A DNA stretch of 52,305 nt from an uncultured Ilumatobacter sp. (GCA_905480335.1 CAJQPY010000045.1:1-52305), one strand, 5' to 3'; shown: positions 1-9,801, numbered from the stretch's first letter. Notes: generated by a model not told the origin, from the sequence alone. Made by a program: numbers and translations.

Positions 1-2
1 AA

Positions 3-365
3 CACGAGTTGGTGATGGGCACCCTCGACGCCAAACGTGACTGGGGCTATGCCGGTGATTACGTCAAAGGCATGTGGATGATGCTGCAACAAGATCAGCC
101 TGACGACTACGTGCTCGCCACCGGTGAGACTCACTCGGTCGAAGAGCTCGTCCAGTTGTCGTTCGCGGCGGTCGGGATCGACGATTGGCAAAGGTACGTC
201 CGCCAGGATCCAAAGTTTTACCGGCCCGCCGAGGTCGACCTGCTGATCGGCGACCCAACGAAAGCAAAAGAACGACTCGGCTGGAAACCCGAAGTTGATT
301 TCCCCACCTTGATCAACATGATGGTCGACAACGACCTCGCCATCGAGGCCGCCAAAGCCCACTGA
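3..365 (+). CDS. gmd: GDP-mannose 4,6-dehydratase, C-terminal part (gene begins before the window)
   Basis: Converts GDP-mannose to GDP-4-keto-6-deoxymannose, the entry to GDP-fucose, GDP-rhamnose and related sugars, in the cytoplasm. About 120 C-terminal codons are visible and the frame is open to the left edge. The motif LDAKRDWGYAGDYVKGMW and the following VLATGETHSV are signatures of Gmd in the short-chain dehydrogenase/epimerase family, and GDPTKAKERLGWKP near the end is the usual C-terminal helix region. The Rossmann fold and the catalytic Thr/Tyr/Lys residues lie outside the window. A phosphomannomutase at 14.1 kb makes the precursor, so both steps fit one glycan pathway. Family identification is firm; only the 5' end is missing. 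Confidence 0.93.
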   Translation, partial: HELVMGTLDAKRDWGYAGDYVKGMWMMLQQDQPDDYVLATGETHSVEELVQLSFAAVGIDDWQRYVRQDPKFYRPAEVDLLIGDPTKAKERLGWKPEVDFPTLINMMVDNDLAIEAAKAH

Positions 366-378
366 CAGGTGAGGACTC

Positions 379-1794
379 TTAGTCGAGCGGAGCTGTTGCC
401 TCGATGACCGAGCCCTGATCGGGAACTACTCCCGATCGGAGACGTTGCCGTAGGGCGATGGCAAACACCAACAACGCGGCGAACGAGGAGAGCAGCAGAC
501 CAATTTCGATACGACGAAAGAGCTCATCGCTCGCAAGCCAGGTGACGATGATGAAGGTCGCGACGCCGGTTCCCCACCCGAGTGCAACCAGCGCGTGGCC
601 CTTGAGGGCGATTACCGCTTGCCCGAGCGCGAGTGCGAGCATGTACAAGCTGCTCGCGAGGGCGAGCATCGCCAGGGTGCGGCCACTGAGGTCGACTTCG
701 TAGACCACGTCGGCGGCCAACGGACCGAAAAGGAAGGCACCGGCCGTCCCGACCACGCCGACAGCGATGACGAGGTACGCCAGCCGCAGTAGGCCGGAGC
801 GAAACTCAACCAACTCGCCGCGCGCAGCCAGACGACTCAGACCCGGCAGCAGCGCAGCTTGGACCGCCTGGAAGAGGAAGAGCGGTATCCGCGCAAGCAG
901 GACTCCGAATGAGAACCGAGTGACGAAGTCACCTTCGTTGTCATCGGCGAGGAGCGTGGCCGTGATCGGGCCCGCGTTGAGCAGCGCAGCGGCGAAAACA
1001 GACCCGAGGAGCAACCACCCCAGGTTCGGAGTGACCTCATTCCACTCGGCGGTCGAACCCTCGTCGAGTGGAATGAGCGTCTCAGGGAAACATGGTGTCT
1101 CGCTGTCGGGCACCAAGCTGGCGTCGGGGGTGCGGTACCTGGGAAAAGGCTTCAGCGCGCCACGCCGCCACACGTACCCAACTGCGAACAGCGGCGAGAC
1201 GGCGATCGCAAACCCGTAGACACCGGCGGCCGTGATCCCGACGATCGCAAGGGCGACAGTCAGCAGGATACGGATGACACCATCGGAGCCCATGATTAAC
1301 GCGTATTCCCGGAAGCGTCCGCTGCCTGAGCAGATGCCCCGGGCAAGGTGTGCCGGGGCAAAAGCCACGAACGTGGCGATCAGCGCCGCAACCATCAGCC
1401 AATCGCCGTCGAAGTAGTTGCTTGCGATCAACGGGCTCGCCGCCACGATAATAATGACGATCACAGCCACGAGGATTGCGCTGAGGCGGAGCACCTTGCG
1501 GACAACGGGGGCCGAGCCGTCGTATGTGGCGCGCCGGTGCGCAAGTGCGCGGCCGGTTTCCTGCTCAAGGGGAAGGAAGAAACCCGGTGCGAGCGCAAAC
1601 GTCGCAAACCACAATGAGACAATTGGTTTGAATTCTTCTTCCCCGCCGACTGCGATGGTGCCAATCCGGAAGAATGCAAAAGTTGCGACGCCGGCGATTA
1701 GTAGTGCGCCGGCAACCGGGATCGTGCCGTCTGGAACAGGCATCCGCGCCCGGCCGGACGCCGCGTCGTCAGGTAGGTCGGCGTCGGTCGACAC
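379..1794 (-). CDS. polytopic membrane protein, polysaccharide flippase-like
   Basis: A 471-residue protein starting at GTG 1794, with a 30-residue soluble N-terminus followed by about twelve hydrophobic helices spread over residues 28-450. The pattern of paired helices, with segments such as GSGRFREYALIMGSDG and LARIPLFLFQAVQAALLPGLSRL, resembles Wzx/MurJ-type flippases of the MOP superfamily, which move lipid-linked sugars across the membrane. No charged active site is diagnostic, so substrate and direction are unknown. It converges on gmd (13 nt between stops) and lies 30 nt downstream of a small ORF on the same strand, so the two are probably co-transcribed. The glycan context supports the call, but a different exporter of the same fold is possible. 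Confidence 0.65.
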   Translation of the reverse strand: MSTDADLPDDAASGRARMPVPDGTIPVAGALLIAGVATFAFFRIGTIAVGGEEEFKPIVSLWFATFALAPGFFLPLEQETGRALAHRRATYDGSAPVVRKVLRLSAILVAVIVIIIVAASPLIASNYFDGDWLMVAALIATFVAFAPAHLARGICSGSGRFREYALIMGSDGVIRILLTVALAIVGITAAGVYGFAIAVSPLFAVGYVWRRGALKPFPRYRTPDASLVPDSETPCFPETLIPLDEGSTAEWNEVTPNLGWLLLGSVFAAALLNAGPITATLLADDNEGDFVTRFSFGVLLARIPLFLFQAVQAALLPGLSRLAARGELVEFRSGLLRLAYLVIAVGVVGTAGAFLFGPLAADVVYEVDLSGRTLAMLALASSLYMLALALGQAVIALKGHALVALGWGTGVATFIIVTWLASDELFRRIEIGLLLSSFAALLVFAIALRQRLRSGVVPDQGSVIEATAPLD

Positions 1795-1824
1795 GAAAAG
1801 ATCTGTCTACTTGCGGGCGGCCGC

Positions 1825-2022
1825 TCAACGGCGCAGTTCCCGCTCAATCTCGCGCCGCTGCACCTGAATGCGCTGGTAGGCGAGGACGCTTATTCCGACG
1901 GCGGTGTATGTCGCCTCGGAAGCGACGTGGACAACAGTCGCCCTGACAGCGCTGCCGGTCTCGCGCAGAGACTTGGCGGCAGGGGCCAGATCGAAGTTGG
2001 TGAGATCCACCGACGGAAACAT
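1825..2022 (-). CDS. small hypothetical protein, 65 residues
   Basis: I do not recognise the family. The start at ATG 2022 is chosen because GGAGG lies 5 nt upstream (TTGGAGGCCTATG); the frame is open further upstream but lacks such a signal there. The protein has an amphipathic middle (APAAKSLRETGSAVRATVVH), a mildly hydrophobic stretch (ATYTAVGISVLAYQRI) and a strongly charged end QRREIERELRR, suggesting a helical, perhaps membrane-touching, coiled-coil peptide. It precedes the flippase-like gene by 30 nt on the same strand and may be its partner. It is divergent from the glycosyltransferase gene at 2165. Confidence 0.55.
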   Translation of the reverse strand: MFPSVDLTNFDLAPAAKSLRETGSAVRATVVHVASEATYTAVGISVLAYQRIQVQRREIERELRR

Positions 2023-2149
2023 AGGCCTCCAACAGTACCAAGCCGAGCCGCCCGCACCTTGGGCGCCCATCGACCCGCCTGAGCTGAGCGGGCGACCGAG
2101 GCCACAGGTCGGGTTCACTGAGTGACCCGATCGGGGTGAGACGCACCGC

Positions 2150-2155
2150 TAGCCT
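2150..2155 (+). promoter_or_regulatory. -10 element TAGCCT of the glycosyltransferase fusion gene
   Basis: TAGCCT ends 9 nt before GTG 2165 and no Shine-Dalgarno sequence is present, which fits a leaderless or nearly leaderless mRNA. Confidence 0.55.
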
Positions 2156-2164
2156 CGCATCGTC

Positions 2165-5100
2165 GTGGAATCAGAGACTCACAGTGCACCGCCGGTCGTA
2201 GCCGTCGTCGTCGTTCACGATCCAGGCGACTGGTTCGATGAGACGCTCAACGCGTTCGCCGGACAGGACTACCCAAATCTGCGCTTTCTGTTCCTCGTAG
2301 GCGAGGGGGAGTCAGCGTCAAGCGTTTCATTTGAGACGATCGCCGCAACAGTCACGTCACGGCTTCCGAAGGCCTTCGTCCGTTCGCTCGGAACGAATCC
2401 GGGCTTCGCGAGCGCAGCCAATGAGGTCGGCCGCCTAGTCGAGGGTGAAAACGGGTTCTTCCTGTTCTGCCATGACGACATCGCTCCCGACCCGACCGCC
2501 GTCCGGTTGATGGTCGAAGAGCTGTATCGCTCGAACGCCGGCGCTGTCGGGCCAAAGTTTGTCGAATGGGATGACCTGAGCGTGTTGCGCAGCGTCGGGC
2601 TCGGCCTTGACCGGTTCGGCGTGATCGACCAACCCATCGAACGTGGCGAAGTCGACCAAGAACAGCATGACGGCGTTCGCGATGTCTTTGTCCTGCCGAC
2701 CGCATGTCTAATGGTGAGGGCTGATTTGTTTCGCGAGCTCAGAGGGTTCGACGATGCCATCAATTTTTATGGCGAAGACATCGAGTTCTGTTGGCGGATG
2801 CATCACAGCGGCGCTCGCGTCGTGGTCGCCCCCAGCGCTCGCGCACGCCATCGCGGGTTGCTGTCGCAACGTCGGCCCGACGTGAGTGACGTCAGACTCG
2901 CTGCCCGTCACCGCCTGCGTACCGTCGCCACGATGACCGGCGCAGCCCGGCTCCCTGGACGGGTCCTGGAACTTGTATTGCTGACCTTTGTCGAGCTCGC
3001 CGTCGGATTGTTTACTGGACGGTTTAAACAAGGACTTGCGTCGCTTGCTGCCCTCGTCGGCCTCGTCCCGCAGGTTCCCTCGATCATCGCGCGTCGGCGG
3101 GAGGTTGCGTCGACGCGTCGAGTGCCCGAACGCGAAGTGCTCGGTCTTCAACAGCGCGGCAGTGCTCGATTGAGCTCGTTCTTCCGGACACGTGACACGG
3201 CCACCTATGTCGGCTCAGGAACGAGCGTGAGGCGGTGGAAGGAGAGCACGACGGCTCCCGCCATCACCTGGATAGCGGTGCTGATACTTGTTGCAATCGG
3301 GAGCCGCACGTTCGTCGCCGACGGCATCCCGATGGTCGGTGAGTTCTTCCCCTTTCCCGACAGTCCCCGGGACTTGCTTGAGCGATACGTCAGCGGATGG
3401 AACCCGCGCGGTACCGGTGCGACCTCGCCGAACCCAAGCGGGATGGCAACCATCTCGATGTTGTCGTTCGCAACCCTGTTCCGGATGGGATTGCTGCATA
3501 CACTCTTCATCGTCGGTCTGGTGGTCATCGGTCTTGTCGGATTGTGGAAACTTGCAACCGTGTTCCCATCGACACGTGCGCGGATCGCGGCGTTGGTCGT
3601 CTACGCCGCCTCGCCTCTAGTCAGTGGAGCCTTCGGGACCGGGTCGCTTCATGTGCTCATCGTATTCGCGACCGTTCCCTGGGTTGTGCACACGCTGCGT
3701 CGGTCCGTTGGTGTTGAGACGGCGGATCCGAGGACGTCGGAAACGGACGTTGCTGATGGCCTGGTGGCGTTGCCATGGCCAGAGCGACTGCGTCGAACAG
3801 CGCAGATCGGTCTTGTGGTCGGTCTCGGTGCCGCATTTGAGCCGGTCGTCCTAGTCATCAGCTTGATGGTCGGGCTGTTGTTGGCCGTCGGCACGCTGCT
3901 TGCATTTGCCCCATGGCGGACCGCTGCGCGGTATCTCGTTGCAACCGTGACGGGAACGGTCATTGCTGTCTTTCTGAACATCCCGTGGATCACTGCGTGG
4001 AGATGGGACGCCCTCGTTGGTCCGCCGCCAATTGGTGATCCCGGCCGAGGCATTCGGTCACTGGCATCGTTCGAAATTGGCCCGACCAATTTCGTCTCGC
4101 TTTCCCTTGCGCTCTACCTGCCGGTCGTTGCCGCACTGTTGCTCGCTCGGGCCTGGCGTCTCACGTGGGCGGTCCGCGCCGGAGTGCTGGTGATTGGGTT
4201 CGGTGCGCTCGCGGTTTTCGGTGATCAGGATCGTCTGCCGTGGGCTGCGCCTGAGGCCGGTCTGTTGCTGGTGCCGGTTGCTGTAGGAGTGGCCATATCC
4301 GCCGCTGCGTCGCTGGCGGCTTTCGACCTTGACGTTCGTGGGGGTTCGTTCGGTTGGCGGCAACCACTCGGCATTGCCGCCAGCGCAGCCGTTATGGTTG
4401 GAGTGATCCCGGGGGTACTTGCCGTGGCTCCGGGTGATTGGAACACGCCCTCATCTCCGCTTGCGGAACTTGTCGAAGCGCAGCTTCCATCGGTTCCTGA
4501 AGATGGCCCAGGTGATTACAGCACCTTGCTGATCGGTGACTCGCGACTGCTACCGGTTCCGTCCACCGAATACCGCGACGGAGTGTCTTTCGCAGTGTTG
4601 AGTGATGGCAACCTCGACACCGCCGACCAGTGGCCGGCAACAGATCGCAGCGAAGCTACGATCGTTGGCGCCCTCGACCAGATCTCAAGCAAATCGACAC
4701 AACGCGCCGGACGGCTCCTTGCTCCGCTCGGCATTCGGTACATCGTCGTGCCCGAGTTCGACGGTGTGAACTCCACGACCACCGATCCCATGGAATTGCC
4801 GGAAGGGCTCATTTCGGCCCTCGACGAGCAACTCGATATTGCTTCGGCGGTCTCGATTCCAACGTTCGGTTTCTTCGAGAACACCTCATGGCTCCCGACC
4901 TACGCGTTGCTAACTGGCGCCACGGCCGACGCCAGCCGAACCGCCGGCAACGCTGCGCTCGTGCGATCCGATCTGTCGCAGGCAACCCCGATCTTCTCGG
5001 GCGCGAATGCGCAGTCTGATGCGACCTCAGGGGTCACGCCGGGGGTGGTGCATCTCGCGATACCGTTCGATGACAACTGGCAACTCGAAGTCGACGGCGT

Positions 5101-5569
5101 CGGCATTGAGCCACGCCGGGCCTTCGGTTTGACGACTGCGTTCGATGTCGAGACTGCTGGCGTGGCGACACTCTCCTACGTCACTCCGAGCACGCGTGCA
5201 GCTGTGTTGGGATTCCAGCTGGTGCTCTGGCTAGCGGCGTTCTTCGTGGCGACCCGGGTCAGCGTCCCGCTTGCTCGACGCCGCGGACCGCTGGTCACTG
5301 ACGAGACGCTGATCACATTCGGCGACAACATGTTGATCACCGATGGCTTGTCGGCCGGGATCGACCCGGGCCTGGACATAACGGGTCAGATCGCCCGTGG
5401 CCTCGGGGAGGAGTCTGCCGATGAACCAGCCTTCGACTCGGTTGACGAGCACCCGTGGGTCGACGACCTGATGGCTGATGCCATCGAAGATCCGATCACC
5501 CTGACCATTGACGACGAACTGCCGATTGAGCCGCCCGGCCCGTCAAGCGAGCTGGAGGACGGTCGATGA
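2165..5569 (+). CDS. GT2 glycosyltransferase fused to a multi-membrane domain
   Basis: A 1134-residue fusion. Residues 10-235 are a GT-A family 2 glycosyltransferase: it opens with VVAVVVVHDPGDWFDETL, has the metal-binding CHDDIAPD near residue 102, and the acceptor motif FYGEDIEFCWRMHHSG near 200 as in rhamnosyl/galactofuranosyl transferases (WbbL/GlfT type). A helix at 270-290 is followed by a basic loop, then about ten hydrophobic segments (365-760), an extracytoplasmic-looking domain (770-1010), one further membrane helix (GFQLVLWLAAFFVATRV) and a very acidic cytoplasmic tail. The second half resembles GT-C or YfhO-like proteins. It probably adds sugar to a lipid-linked envelope glycan. 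Its stop overlaps the next start (ATGA), so it is coupled to the DUF5719 gene. The GTG 2165 start rests on the -10 hexamer 9 nt upstream. Confidence 0.8.
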   Translation: MESETHSAPPVVAVVVVHDPGDWFDETLNAFAGQDYPNLRFLFLVGEGESASSVSFETIAATVTSRLPKAFVRSLGTNPGFASAANEVGRLVEGENGFFLFCHDDIAPDPTAVRLMVEELYRSNAGAVGPKFVEWDDLSVLRSVGLGLDRFGVIDQPIERGEVDQEQHDGVRDVFVLPTACLMVRADLFRELRGFDDAINFYGEDIEFCWRMHHSGARVVVAPSARARHRGLLSQRRPDVSDVRLAARHRLRTVATMTGAARLPGRVLELVLLTFVELAVGLFTGRFKQGLASLAALVGLVPQVPSIIARRREVASTRRVPEREVLGLQQRGSARLSSFFRTRDTATYVGSGTSVRRWKESTTAPAITWIAVLILVAIGSRTFVADGIPMVGEFFPFPDSPRDLLERYVSGWNPRGTGATSPNPSGMATISMLSFATLFRMGLLHTLFIVGLVVIGLVGLWKLATVFPSTRARIAALVVYAASPLVSGAFGTGSLHVLIVFATVPWVVHTLRRSVGVETADPRTSETDVADGLVALPWPERLRRTAQIGLVVGLGAAFEPVVLVISLMVGLLLAVGTLLAFAPWRTAARYLVATVTGTVIAVFLNIPWITAWRWDALVGPPPIGDPGRGIRSLASFEIGPTNFVSLSLALYLPVVAALLLARAWRLTWAVRAGVLVIGFGALAVFGDQDRLPWAAPEAGLLLVPVAVGVAISAAASLAAFDLDVRGGSFGWRQPLGIAASAAVMVGVIPGVLAVAPGDWNTPSSPLAELVEAQLPSVPEDGPGDYSTLLIGDSRLLPVPSTEYRDGVSFAVLSDGNLDTADQWPATDRSEATIVGALDQISSKSTQRAGRLLAPLGIRYIVVPEFDGVNSTTTDPMELPEGLISALDEQLDIASAVSIPTFGFFENTSWLPTYALLTGATADASRTAGNAALVRSDLSQATPIFSGANAQSDATSGVTPGVVHLAIPFDDNWQLEVDGVGIEPRRAFGLTTAFDVETAGVATLSYVTPSTRAAVLGFQLVLWLAAFFVATRVSVPLARRRGPLVTDETLITFGDNMLITDGLSAGIDPGLDITGQIARGLGEESADEPAFDSVDEHPWVDDLMADAIEDPITLTIDDELPIEPPGPSSELEDGR

Positions 5570-7128
5570 GTCGCCGCAGTCTGCCCGGGCTGGTCGTCAT
5601 CGTGCTTGGCCTGATCGGCCTCGTCGTCGTCGGGCGTGACGTGGCTGAGCCTCCGCCACCTTTCTTTGCATCCACGGGCGGCACGTGGATGCCTGCGGTG
5701 GGCGCCTCGGGTGCCCTCACCGGGAGCTGGTATTGCCCGGGCGTTCCGACCGACGGCTCCGATGGCGTCGGTGGTGAGGTTGTGGTGTCGAACGGTGAAG
5801 CAGCGCAGATCGTCGGCCGGTATCAGATTCTTACCAAAGATGGCGTTGTCGCTGATGAGCGATTCACCGTCGGATCGTGGTCGCAGACCTTTATCGATGT
5901 CGACGCCGTCTCCGACGCCGACTTCGCCAGCGTGGTCGTCGAGGTCGAGGGCGGGGCCGGGTTCGTCGAGCAGGTCGCCAGGCATCCTCTCGGGGATTCG
6001 GTGGCGGCATGTTCGAACGACACTTCACCAAGGTGGTACGTCGCTAGCGGGTACACGCTTGAGAACAGCGTCGAGACGCTGGTCCTTACCAATCCCTTCG
6101 ACGAGTCGGTTGTGGCTGATCTTCGTTTCTCGACGCAGAATCGACAGTCGCAACCCGATCGATTTCGTGGGTTCATCGTGCCGCCTCGCTCGGTGCAGAC
6201 CATTCCCATCGCCGAACTCGGGGCACGGGATGAACCGGTCATCGCAGTCACGGTCGAGGCAACGGCCGGTCGCCTAGTCGTCGCTCGTGCCCAGGAATAC
6301 CGGGGTGGGGGTCGCTTCTGGTACGACGTATCGCTGGGTGCGCCGGAGCTCCGGGATCAGTGGTGGTTCGCCGATGGCGAGGTTGCTGATGGGGTCGATG
6401 AGACGTATTCCATCTACAACCCGACGGACGAGGAGGTGGAGGTCACGGTCTTCTTCGGTGGCCTGCCGCTTTCCGCGTCGACGGTCAATGAGGGAGATCC
6501 GATCGTCGTGCCGCCATTGCGTGTTGTGGTGTTCGACCCGACCGGGTCAAATTCTGCTGGCGACAGCGCGGTCGTGGACGGCGAGCCGGCCGCTGATGCC
6601 GTGACCGACACGACGCTGGCCCCCGGGGCTGACGACGGCTTCGGCGAGTTCCCAGCGCCGACGATTGATCTGCCTGAAGGTCGTCACGCGACAGTGTTCT
6701 CGACACTGTCGCAGCCATCGATCGTCGTTGACCGGGTTATCACGCGTCCTGTGGCTGGTTCGATTGCCACGTCAGTTGTCATGGGCGCCCCGCCCCGCCC
6801 CGATGGTTTCGTGGCGAATACGTGGCGAATGGGCGTGGGACCGACGGAGCCGACAGAGCGCGCTCTCGTCATCTACAACATCGATCAGGCGGAGGCGACG
6901 GTGACCGTGTCAGTGATCGGGCCTGACGGACCCTCTGCGGTGCCGTCACTGAGCGACATTGCGCTTCCGAGCGGTTCGATCATCACGATCGACCTCGTCG
7001 ACTCCGATGTGCTCGGACGCGAGTTGATCGTCACGTCGACCAGTCGGGTGTTCATCGAGCGACTGCTGCCGCGCAACAACGATCTGCCCGGTCGGTCCGG
7101 TTCTTGGCTCCTACCCGTGTCCGGTTGA
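5566..7128 (+). CDS. DUF5719-type membrane-anchored extracytoplasmic protein
   Basis: A 520-residue protein with one N-terminal membrane helix (LPGLVVIVLGLIGLVVVG, residues 7-24) and a long beta-rich exterior. Repeated units such as LVLTNPFDESVVADLRF, YSIYNPTDEEVEVTVFF and LVIYNIDQAEATVTVSV at 170, 275 and 430 look like immunoglobulin-like strands. WYCPGVP near 50 and CSNDTSPRW near 150 provide a possible disulfide. This matches the actinobacterial DUF5719 family, which commonly sits behind a large GT2/membrane glycosyltransferase. Start ATG 5566 overlaps the previous stop by 4 nt, so translation is coupled. It is likely a partner or envelope chaperone of the upstream enzyme; the exact role is not known. 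Confidence 0.72.
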   Translation: MSRRSLPGLVVIVLGLIGLVVVGRDVAEPPPPFFASTGGTWMPAVGASGALTGSWYCPGVPTDGSDGVGGEVVVSNGEAAQIVGRYQILTKDGVVADERFTVGSWSQTFIDVDAVSDADFASVVVEVEGGAGFVEQVARHPLGDSVAACSNDTSPRWYVASGYTLENSVETLVLTNPFDESVVADLRFSTQNRQSQPDRFRGFIVPPRSVQTIPIAELGARDEPVIAVTVEATAGRLVVARAQEYRGGGRFWYDVSLGAPELRDQWWFADGEVADGVDETYSIYNPTDEEVEVTVFFGGLPLSASTVNEGDPIVVPPLRVVVFDPTGSNSAGDSAVVDGEPAADAVTDTTLAPGADDGFGEFPAPTIDLPEGRHATVFSTLSQPSIVVDRVITRPVAGSIATSVVMGAPPRPDGFVANTWRMGVGPTEPTERALVIYNIDQAEATVTVSVIGPDGPSAVPSLSDIALPSGSIITIDLVDSDVLGRELIVTSTSRVFIERLLPRNNDLPGRSGSWLLPVSG

Positions 7129-7144
7129 GGCGACTCACCTTCGT

Positions 7145-7150
7145 TAGCCT
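7145..7150 (+). promoter_or_regulatory. -10 element TAGCCT of the thioredoxin-like gene
   Basis: The hexamer ends 7 nt before GTG 7158 and lies just after the DUF5719 stop. It decides the start codon against an in-frame start 54 nt upstream. Confidence 0.6.
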
Positions 7151-7157
7151 GACCTAC

Positions 7158-7610
7158 GTGTCCAGGGTTTTGATCGCTCTCACCATCGTCTTGGTGGCCG
7201 CCGCAGTGGCCGCCGTCATCCAGCGCCGTCGCGTTCCCGACGCGCCGACGCAGCGTCGGTACAACGTTCCCGAGCAACTTGATCGAACCGACTTCCCGCG
7301 GCCCGATGCTCCATGGTTGGTCGCTGTATTCACATCCGATGTGTGCGACAAGTGCACCGAGGTAGCGAGCAAAGCAGCAGTGCTGGCGAGCGATGAGGTG
7401 TCTGTCGCCAACATCGATTTTTCTGATGAGCGCGAATTGCACGACCGATATGAAATTGACGCCGTACCAACGTTGGTTATTGCGGATGCCGACGGGGTCA
7501 CACGCCGAGCTTTTCTTGGCCCGATGACAGCTACCGATCTTTGGGCGGCGGTAGCCGAGGCACGGGACCCTGGATCTGCCCCCAGTGACTGCGATTACCA
7601 CCTCGCTTGA
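7158..7610 (+). CDS. membrane-anchored thioredoxin-like protein
   Basis: A 150-residue protein with one N-terminal membrane helix (RVLIALTIVLVAAAVAAVI, residues 3-21), a basic stop-transfer segment, then a thioredoxin fold. The redox motif is CDKC (Cys63-Cys66), placed after the WLVAVFTSDV strand as expected. VDAVPTLV-like EIDAVPTLVIADADG carries the cis-proline segment. With the helix at the N-terminus the fold should face the periplasm-equivalent space. The start GTG 7158 follows TAGCCT by 7 nt. It directly follows the DUF5719 gene and may keep cysteines of envelope proteins reduced or paired; that is inference from position. It converges on ftsH. Confidence 0.78.
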   Translation: MSRVLIALTIVLVAAAVAAVIQRRRVPDAPTQRRYNVPEQLDRTDFPRPDAPWLVAVFTSDVCDKCTEVASKAAVLASDEVSVANIDFSDERELHDRYEIDAVPTLVIADADGVTRRAFLGPMTATDLWAAVAEARDPGSAPSDCDYHLA

Positions 7611-7658
7611 CGGGCGTGGCTTGCTTGTGCCGCCGGAGCGTGGTCGCAGTTCAGGGTG

Positions 7659-9647
7659 TTAGCGCATGACGATGTCGTCGAGGGTGGGCGCGCTTTCGCC
7701 CGACTCGATCATTCCTTGCTGGATGAGGCGGGCGACGGTTGGCCCGTCGATCGTCTCGTGATCCAGTAGAGACTGGGCGATTAATTCCAAACCGCGACGA
7801 TGCCGGGTGAGTACCTCCTGGGCGCGCTGTTCTTGGTCGGTCAGCAGCTTCGAGATTTCTTCGTCGAGCAGGCGGGCGGTGTCCTCGGAGTATTCGCGCC
7901 CTGAACTCATCAGGTCGTCGCCGAGGAACGTGGCCTGCTGACCACTCCACGCCTGGGGCCCGACGCGGTCGGACATGCCCCACTCGCGAACCATCCGGCG
8001 GGCGATGCTGGTCGCTTGTTCTAGGTCGTTGGCCGCACCCGAGTTGAGGTGGCCGAACACGACGATCTCAGCCACGCGGCCGCCCATCGCCTTGCAGATT
8101 GTGTCCTCGAAATATTCCTTGGAGTAGGTGTGTCGCTCCTGGGGCAGCGACCAGGTCACGCCGAGCGCCATTCCACGCGGTAAAATTGTGACCTTGTGAA
8201 GCGGGTCGCCGTTGGGCAGCACCGTTGCGAGGAGCGCATGCCCGCCCTCATGATAGGCGGTCGCGCGCTTCTCCTCTGCTGTCATGATGACCGATTCGCG
8301 CTGCGCCCCGAGCACCACACGATCACGTGCATTTTCGAAGTCGATTCGTTCGATCTCTTTTGATCCGCGACGCACGGCGACGAGCGCTGCCTCGTTGACG
8401 AGATTGGCAAGGTCGGCACCGGCCATGCCGACGGTGGCCTTGGCCATCGTGTCCATGTCGACGTCGGTCCCGATTCGCTTGTCACGGCTGTGCACTTCGA
8501 GGATCGCTTTGCGTTCTCCGGCCTCGGGGACAGGAACCACGATCTGACGATCGAAACGGCCGGGTCGGAGGAGCGCCGGGTCGAGAATGTCGGGACGGTT
8601 GGTTGCCGCCATGATGACGATGCCCTCGGAGGCCTCGAACCCGTCCATCTCGGCGAGCATTTGGTTGAGCGTCTGTTCACGCTCGTCGTGGCCGCCCCCG
8701 AGTCCGGCTCCACGCTTGCGTCCGATCGAGTCAATTTCATCGATGAAGATGATCGCTTTGCCCATCCGGCGGGCCTGCTGGAAGAGGTCACGGACGCGGC
8801 TGGCGCCAACACCGACAAACATCTCCATAAAGTCCGAGCCTGTGACAGACAGGAATCCGACGCCGGCTTCGCCGGCGACGGCGCGGGCGAAGAGCGTCTT
8901 GCCGGTGCCAGGAGGACCAACGAGCAGCATGCCCTTTGGCACGCGCGCACCTATTTCCTTAAATCGCTCCGGGTAGCGCAGGAAGTCGACAACTTCGCTG
9001 ATCTCCTGCTTGACGCCGTCATAGCCAGCGATGTCCTCGAACGTGGTCGACGGGCGGCTGGAGTCATACGCCTTCGCCTTGCTCTTGCCGATCGACATGA
9101 CGCCGCCCATCTGGCCGGCTGCGCGACGCTGCATCCAGATGAGGAACCCGATGATCAAGAAAATGGGCAACATGAAACCGAGCAGGTTTATGAGGAAGTT
9201 GCTGCTAGGCGCCTTGTACGAAATAACGACCCCATTTTCCTCAAGGAACTTTTGGTCGCCCTCGAATAGGCCTGCCTCACCGCCCCCGGTCGTGTTGAAA
9301 CTGTCGCCGTTGGTGAGTTCGCCGGTGATCTTGCCGGAGCCCTTATTCACCTCAATCTCGGCAACGTTGCCGTCTCTGACCTCTGCGATGAATTCGGTGT
9401 ACGACAGGGAGGTGCCGTCGTTGCTGGGCCAGAAATTGGGAATAAGCAGTGCTCCGAGCGCAATGAGAGCGATGATCCACCAGCCCCACCTCGGAAATCC
9501 GGGTTTGGGTTCGGCGGCGTCGCCCGGCCCGGAGTCCTCATGCTCGCGTTTGTTTTTAGAGGCGGGACGCTCAGGCTTTGGCGACCGGCGCTGACCCCTG
9601 CTGCCGCCGGGGGGCGGTGGTGGCGGGGGAGGAGGAAGTTTTGCCAT
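7659..9647 (-). CDS. ftsH: ATP-dependent zinc metalloprotease FtsH
   Basis: A 662-residue membrane AAA+ protease that degrades membrane and short-lived cytosolic proteins as a hexamer. After an unusual N-terminus with nine prolines in a row (residues 5-13) come membrane helix 1 (about 54-72), an exterior loop, and helix 2 ([18 protein letters not shown]). The AAA domain has Walker A GPPGTGKT, Walker B IIFIDEID, the pore motif [15 protein letters not shown] and the second-region-of-homology stretch RPGRFDRQ. The zinc site is HEGGH with a downstream acidic ligand region (NDLEQAT). Start ATG 9647 is chosen because it follows the hexamer TATTAT by 6 nt; the frame extends upstream but with atypical sequence. 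The gene is divergent from DUF3499. Confidence 0.97.
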   Translation of the reverse strand: MAKLPPPPPPPPPGGSRGQRRSPKPERPASKNKREHEDSGPGDAAEPKPGFPRWGWWIIALIALGALLIPNFWPSNDGTSLSYTEFIAEVRDGNVAEIEVNKGSGKITGELTNGDSFNTTGGGEAGLFEGDQKFLEENGVVISYKAPSSNFLINLLGFMLPIFLIIGFLIWMQRRAAGQMGGVMSIGKSKAKAYDSSRPSTTFEDIAGYDGVKQEISEVVDFLRYPERFKEIGARVPKGMLLVGPPGTGKTLFARAVAGEAGVGFLSVTGSDFMEMFVGVGASRVRDLFQQARRMGKAIIFIDEIDSIGRKRGAGLGGGHDEREQTLNQMLAEMDGFEASEGIVIMAATNRPDILDPALLRPGRFDRQIVVPVPEAGERKAILEVHSRDKRIGTDVDMDTMAKATVGMAGADLANLVNEAALVAVRRGSKEIERIDFENARDRVVLGAQRESVIMTAEEKRATAYHEGGHALLATVLPNGDPLHKVTILPRGMALGVTWSLPQERHTYSKEYFEDTICKAMGGRVAEIVVFGHLNSGAANDLEQATSIARRMVREWGMSDRVGPQAWSGQQATFLGDDLMSSGREYSEDTARLLDEEISKLLTDQEQRAQEVLTRHRRGLELIAQSLLDHETIDGPTVARLIQQGMIESGESAPTLDDIVMR

Positions 9648-9653
9648 GCCGAC

Positions 9654-9659
9654 ATAATA
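9654..9659 (-). promoter_or_regulatory. -10 element TATTAT of ftsH
   Basis: Read on the minus strand, TATTAT is followed by GTCGGC and ATG 9647, a 6-nt spacing with no Shine-Dalgarno sequence. It is among the closest matches in the window to the consensus hexamer and supports a leaderless ftsH mRNA. Confidence 0.65.
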
Positions 9660-9801
9660 CGACCGCCAGCGACTCGTGCCCGGTCGTTCGCCCACGAACC
9701 GTTGTGGAAACTGACACGTCCGACACGGGAATACGTTGGCGGGTCCCACTGGATCATTGGAACTGAGAGGCACCATCCACCAAGGTGCGCGCATGTTCGT
9801 T

